A stretch of 15,845 nt of DNA from a bacterium (lineage in GTDB: Bacteria > Cyanobacteriota > Sericytochromatia > S15B-MN24 > VGJW01). The notes beneath the pieces were generated by a model, which was not told the origin of the DNA, searched no databases, and was given only the letters and a program-made list of their open reading frames with translations. The stretch covers positions 1 to 15,845 of the forward strand of contig JAJYIO010000011.1 of assembly GCA_021790035.1 (NCBI GenBank), in the 5' to 3' direction. The position numbers were made by a program, and so were the translations under genes. Of the stretch, positions 13,257-15,845 are shown one piece after another (positions within the stretch are counted from its first letter, which is position 1; every line of letters begins with the position of its first letter).

Positions 13257-14750
13257 ATGCATCGCTACCTCGCGCGTGGTGCCGTTGCAAGTGTGGTGAT
13301 CGGCCTGGCCTTGAGCTTTGCCCCGCTGGCTCGCGCAGCCATCACCGTGGACAGCCATGGCATCCGCCACGAGACGGTCACGGTGGGGCCGGTGCAGGTG
13401 CCCGAGACGGTATCCGGGCGGGCAGGGACGGGCACCTATTTCTACACGTACTCGTACATCAATGCTCGCGACGCCATCAACGCGATGCTCGAGACGGCGC
13501 ACATGAGCACCTCCGTCGCGGTCGAGCAATCCGACGTCACCAATCTCGTTTCCGACGTGAAGAACGGCGCGACCACGCTTGCGGCCCTGTCGAGCATGAT
13601 CCTCGGGCCCAACGGAGTCGGGGACTCGAGTCTTCCCGCCGGGTTTCACGGCCACGATCCCGGCGTCTGGCACGATATGGGCTTTTACTCCGACGACTGG
13701 AGTTCACGCTGCAGTGCCGCCGAGCATGCGATGGGCGGCGGCTATACGGGAGGCGACAACCTGGGGGCGGCAGAGGCCTATGTGCAGGCCGATGTCGACA
13801 ATGGATCCTTGCCCACCTGGAATTCCGACAATCTGGTGAACAGCCACGGTGGCGTCGACTGGTACGTCTGGGATTGGAGCAAGAGCGGCTCGGAGGACTC
13901 GTTCCTCAAGAGCTTCAATTTCGGTCCCTTTGCGCCCCACCTGGTCGGCGTATTCGTCCCGGCGCCAGGGCAGCCTCCGTATGTGTACGAGCATGAGAGC
14001 GATCAGCACGTTTACAACGGTCCCGATCTGGCCTGCACCTACATCGCATCGTCGTTCTTCCTGTCGCAGACGCAGCGGTGGCTCGACACCCAGAGCGAGC
14101 TCGCCAACCTCGGGGCGGGCAATCTTTCGACCCAGGCGTTCAGTTTCGCTCGTGACGACGCCGGGATTCTGTCCGACTTCGGCGATCCGCTGGTACTCGA
14201 CCTCAACCATGACCACATCATCGACGTGACGGGGCGCTCCTCGGCGGTCATTCGTGCCCGCCGAAACATGCCCTTCGTTCGCGCCGGATCGGTCCGGTTC
14301 GACATGTACGGGGCCGGGGACCAGCGGATGGAGTGGATCCGCAAGGGAGACGGCTTCCTGGTGGATGCCCGACGGGTCAAGGAGGCGATCGCCGCGGGCC
14401 GGCCGTTCAACGGTCGCGACCTCATGGGGGACGCCGAGGGCATGCCGGGCGGTTTCAACAAGCTGGCCACCTTCGACCATCAGCACGCCGGCAAGATCGT
14501 CGGCCCGGATCTCGATCGTCTGATGGTCTGGGTCAACAAGGCGGGCGACGGCCAGTATCATCCCGGGGAGCTCTACACGCTCAAGCAGCTCGGCATCACC
14601 GAGATCGATTACCGTCCGCACTTCGTCTACGATCAGGCCCACGAGCCTCTGGAGCAGGCCAGCTTCGTGCAGCATGGCAAGCGGTACACCGTGCAGGAGG
14701 TTTGGTTTGCCTTCCAGCCCAAGCATCTGGCATACCGGCCGCGGCGCTGA
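13257..14750 (+). CDS. Secreted protein with degenerate RTX/EF-hand-like C-terminus, paralogue 2
   Basis: A 497-residue paralogue of the protein at 10681, alignable end to end. Signal peptide 1-27 (SFAPLARA/A). The mature start DSHGIRHETVTVGPVQ and TGTYFYTYSYINARDAINAM are nearly identical to paralogue 1, as is the C-terminal third: DPLVLDLNHDHIIDVTG, RMEWIRKGDGFLVD, RDLMGDAEG, FDHQHAGKIVGPDLDRL, VWVNKAGDGQYHPGELY and HGKRYTVQEVWFAF. The middle (about residues 125-260) has diverged strongly in sequence and has small insertions, so selection acts mainly on the two ends. The first loop DLNHNGIVD has become DLNHDHIID, losing the glycine. ATG 13257 is set by GGAAGGGGAG. The downstream gene begins 1 bp after its stop, but is unlike the second gene of operon 1. 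Confidence 0.87.
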   Translation: MHRYLARGAVASVVIGLALSFAPLARAAITVDSHGIRHETVTVGPVQVPETVSGRAGTGTYFYTYSYINARDAINAMLETAHMSTSVAVEQSDVTNLVSDVKNGATTLAALSSMILGPNGVGDSSLPAGFHGHDPGVWHDMGFYSDDWSSRCSAAEHAMGGGYTGGDNLGAAEAYVQADVDNGSLPTWNSDNLVNSHGGVDWYVWDWSKSGSEDSFLKSFNFGPFAPHLVGVFVPAPGQPPYVYEHESDQHVYNGPDLACTYIASSFFLSQTQRWLDTQSELANLGAGNLSTQAFSFARDDAGILSDFGDPLVLDLNHDHIIDVTGRSSAVIRARRNMPFVRAGSVRFDMYGAGDQRMEWIRKGDGFLVDARRVKEAIAAGRPFNGRDLMGDAEGMPGGFNKLATFDHQHAGKIVGPDLDRLMVWVNKAGDGQYHPGELYTLKQLGITEIDYRPHFVYDQAHEPLEQASFVQHGKRYTVQEVWFAFQPKHLAYRPRR

Positions 14751-14751
14751 C

Positions 14752-15462
14752 GTGCGTCGCCGGGCTGGACTCTTCGCACTGGCGTGGGTCGGGATGCTTC
14801 TGGCATCCCGGCCCTCTCTGGCATTCGCGAGTCAGCAGGCGACGCTCTCGGTCACGATTCCCCCGCCCACGATCGCCACGGGCCAGCTCAAAGGCAAGTC
14901 TGGCATCTGGGTGACCGAGCTCGAGAGCGCCACGCCTTCTGCCGGCGGTACCATCCCGGCGCGCTACTATTTCGTCCCCGAGGCTTCGGTGCAGCGGGTT
15001 CGCGAGCGCACCCTGTTGAGCTCCCAGGTGCTGAGCGTGATCCAGGAGAAGCGGATTCTCGATCAGTTCCTCGAGCGCGACCTTGGCGTACCGATCGTGT
15101 CGCGGCAGGTCGAACACCGGCAGGACATTAGCATGCACCGCCTGCCGACGGGCAAGCTGGCGCAGCATGTGCAGCGCCAGGTCGTCCTGGTCAAGACGAC
15201 GGCGACGCCCTATGTCGCGATGCGGATCGTCAAATTCGAGACGCGGACCGAGACGACGGCTCGCAACGTCTACCGGGTCCACTCGATCGTGTCCTGGCTC
15301 GATCCGGCCACGGGCAAGGTCGAGTCGCTGACGCGGGATACCTTCGACGGGCCGATCGTCGAGAAGAGCTACAGCCCCTGGGTCAAGGGTGAGGCCAAGC
15401 TCAAGGAGGGCGCGGGAAAGCTGGTCTCGCGATCCGAACGCGTTCTTTCCGCTAGCGACTGA
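14752..15462 (+). CDS. Secreted protein of unknown family, partner of paralogue 2
   Basis: A 236-residue protein starting at GTG 14752, one base after the paralogue 2 stop (TGAcGTG), so probably translated by coupling since no Shine-Dalgarno is visible. The RRR start, hydrophobic run (about 6-18) and SLAFASQQ make a signal peptide cleaved near residue 27. The mature part starts with beta-type segments (TLSVTIPPPTIATGQLKGKS) and then helices (about 78-110). A beta-rich half follows with VKTTATPYVAMRIVKFETRT (148-167), VYRVHSIVSWLDPATGKVES and TFDGPIVEKSYSPW. No catalytic motif, cysteine or membrane segment is seen. The alternative ATG at 14794 would cut the signal peptide. No family is recognised; its position suggests it works with paralogue 2. 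Confidence 0.82.
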   Translation: MRRRAGLFALAWVGMLLASRPSLAFASQQATLSVTIPPPTIATGQLKGKSGIWVTELESATPSAGGTIPARYYFVPEASVQRVRERTLLSSQVLSVIQEKRILDQFLERDLGVPIVSRQVEHRQDISMHRLPTGKLAQHVQRQVVLVKTTATPYVAMRIVKFETRTETTARNVYRVHSIVSWLDPATGKVESLTRDTFDGPIVEKSYSPWVKGEAKLKEGAGKLVSRSERVLSASD

Positions 15463-15516
15463 CCCTCGCAACCCCGGAACCTCGCCGAGTCAAGGCGGCT
15501 GGCACCGAGGCCCGCG

Positions 15517-15845
15517 TCAGAGTAACTTGCCGATGTCGGTGCGGAAGTTCTGGTTGATGCTCTGCTCGGTGTCGCCCGGCGGACCAATGAACTTGTCCCG
15601 GATGAAGCCCTTGCGGTCGATGATGAAGGTCGTCGGGATCCCGCGGATACCACCGTATGCATCGGCCACCTGCTCGTCGCCCACGAGGATGGGATAGTCG
15701 AGCTTGACCTTGTGCTCCCTGCGGAAGTCCGTGAGGAAGGGCGGCACGGCGCTCTTGGGATTCTCGTCGAGCGAGATTCCCAAGATGACGAATCCCTTCC
15801 TCTTGAGGCTGTCGTATATCCGCGAGAGAGTGGGAATCTCGTATC
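15517..15845 (-). CDS. TlpA/ResA-type thioredoxin-fold protein, C-terminal part
   Basis: The minus-strand frame is open to the right edge; 108 residues are visible. It begins YEIPTLSRIYDSLKRKGFVI, where the xExP following an active-site CxxC is typical, so the redox cysteines should lie just outside the window. LGISLDENPKSAVPPFL, DYPILVGDEQVADAYG, IRGIPTTFIIDRKGFI (with the cis-proline of the fold) and the closing helix complete the AhpC-TSA/redoxin domain. Such proteins are usually exported thiol-disulfide oxidoreductases serving cytochrome c maturation or envelope redox repair. The TTG at 15783 is an internal Leu codon, not the start. It is convergent with the 236-residue gene; the 54-bp gap has only a weak CCTCG/CGAGG pairing. 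Confidence 0.92.
   Translation of the reverse strand, partial: YEIPTLSRIYDSLKRKGFVILGISLDENPKSAVPPFLTDFRREHKVKLDYPILVGDEQVADAYGGIRGIPTTFIIDRKGFIRDKFIGPPGDTEQSINQNFRTDIGKLL

Overview
The window comes from a high-GC bacterium (strong G/C bias at third codon positions). It holds mostly single-copy housekeeping genes, followed by a lineage-specific block of secreted proteins. No rRNA, tRNA, CRISPR array or intact mobile element was seen. Taxonomy is inference only. The order cysS-mrnC-(probable rlmB) is shared by Firmicutes and Cyanobacteria, mutS2 is present, and a tandem 8-bp repeat at 11-bp spacing resembles the cyanobacterial Pho box. Together these suggest a cyanobacteria-related non-photosynthetic lineage (Sericytochromatia/Tanganyikabacteria-like), but other high-GC phyla are not excluded.

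Left part (1-3733), minus strand. An operon reads cysS (cysteinyl-tRNA synthetase), mrnC (mini-RNase III, whose TTG start overlaps the cysS stop), then a gene running off the left edge. That gene's visible part is a basic, disordered 125-residue N-terminus built on a 10-residue repeat, probably the extension of an RlmB-type 23S rRNA methyltransferase. Upstream lie an HD-domain phosphohydrolase and a short ORF with convincing codon bias and no recognised function.

Middle (3734-9407). A plus-strand lipoprotein with a TolB-like beta-propeller is followed by a long 3' region with a large hairpin and a clear intrinsic terminator. Two minus-strand genes follow: a DUF47/PhoU-like protein without its usual phosphate permease partner, and a secreted SRPBCC/START-type lipid-binding protein. 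Divergent from these is mutS2. Three genes (cysS, the SRPBCC gene and mutS2) carry a TAnnnT -10 box exactly 6 nt before ATG and have no Shine-Dalgarno, which points to leaderless transcripts.

Right part (9408-15845). A four-unit, 11-bp-periodic Pho-box-like array precedes a serine-recombinase-like protein. That protein has lost the catalytic serine and a catalytic arginine but keeps its DNA-binding domain, so it is probably a domesticated, non-catalytic protein. It is followed by two consecutive two-gene operons. Each starts with a member of a paralogous family of about 495-residue secreted proteins with a degenerate RTX-associated/EF-hand-like calcium-binding C-terminus. Each is followed 1 bp later by a different small secreted protein: one with (GDHDGG)n repeats, one of unknown fold. 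A perfect 12-bp-stem terminator separates the two operons. The window ends with the C-terminal part of a TlpA/ResA-type thioredoxin-fold protein on the minus strand.
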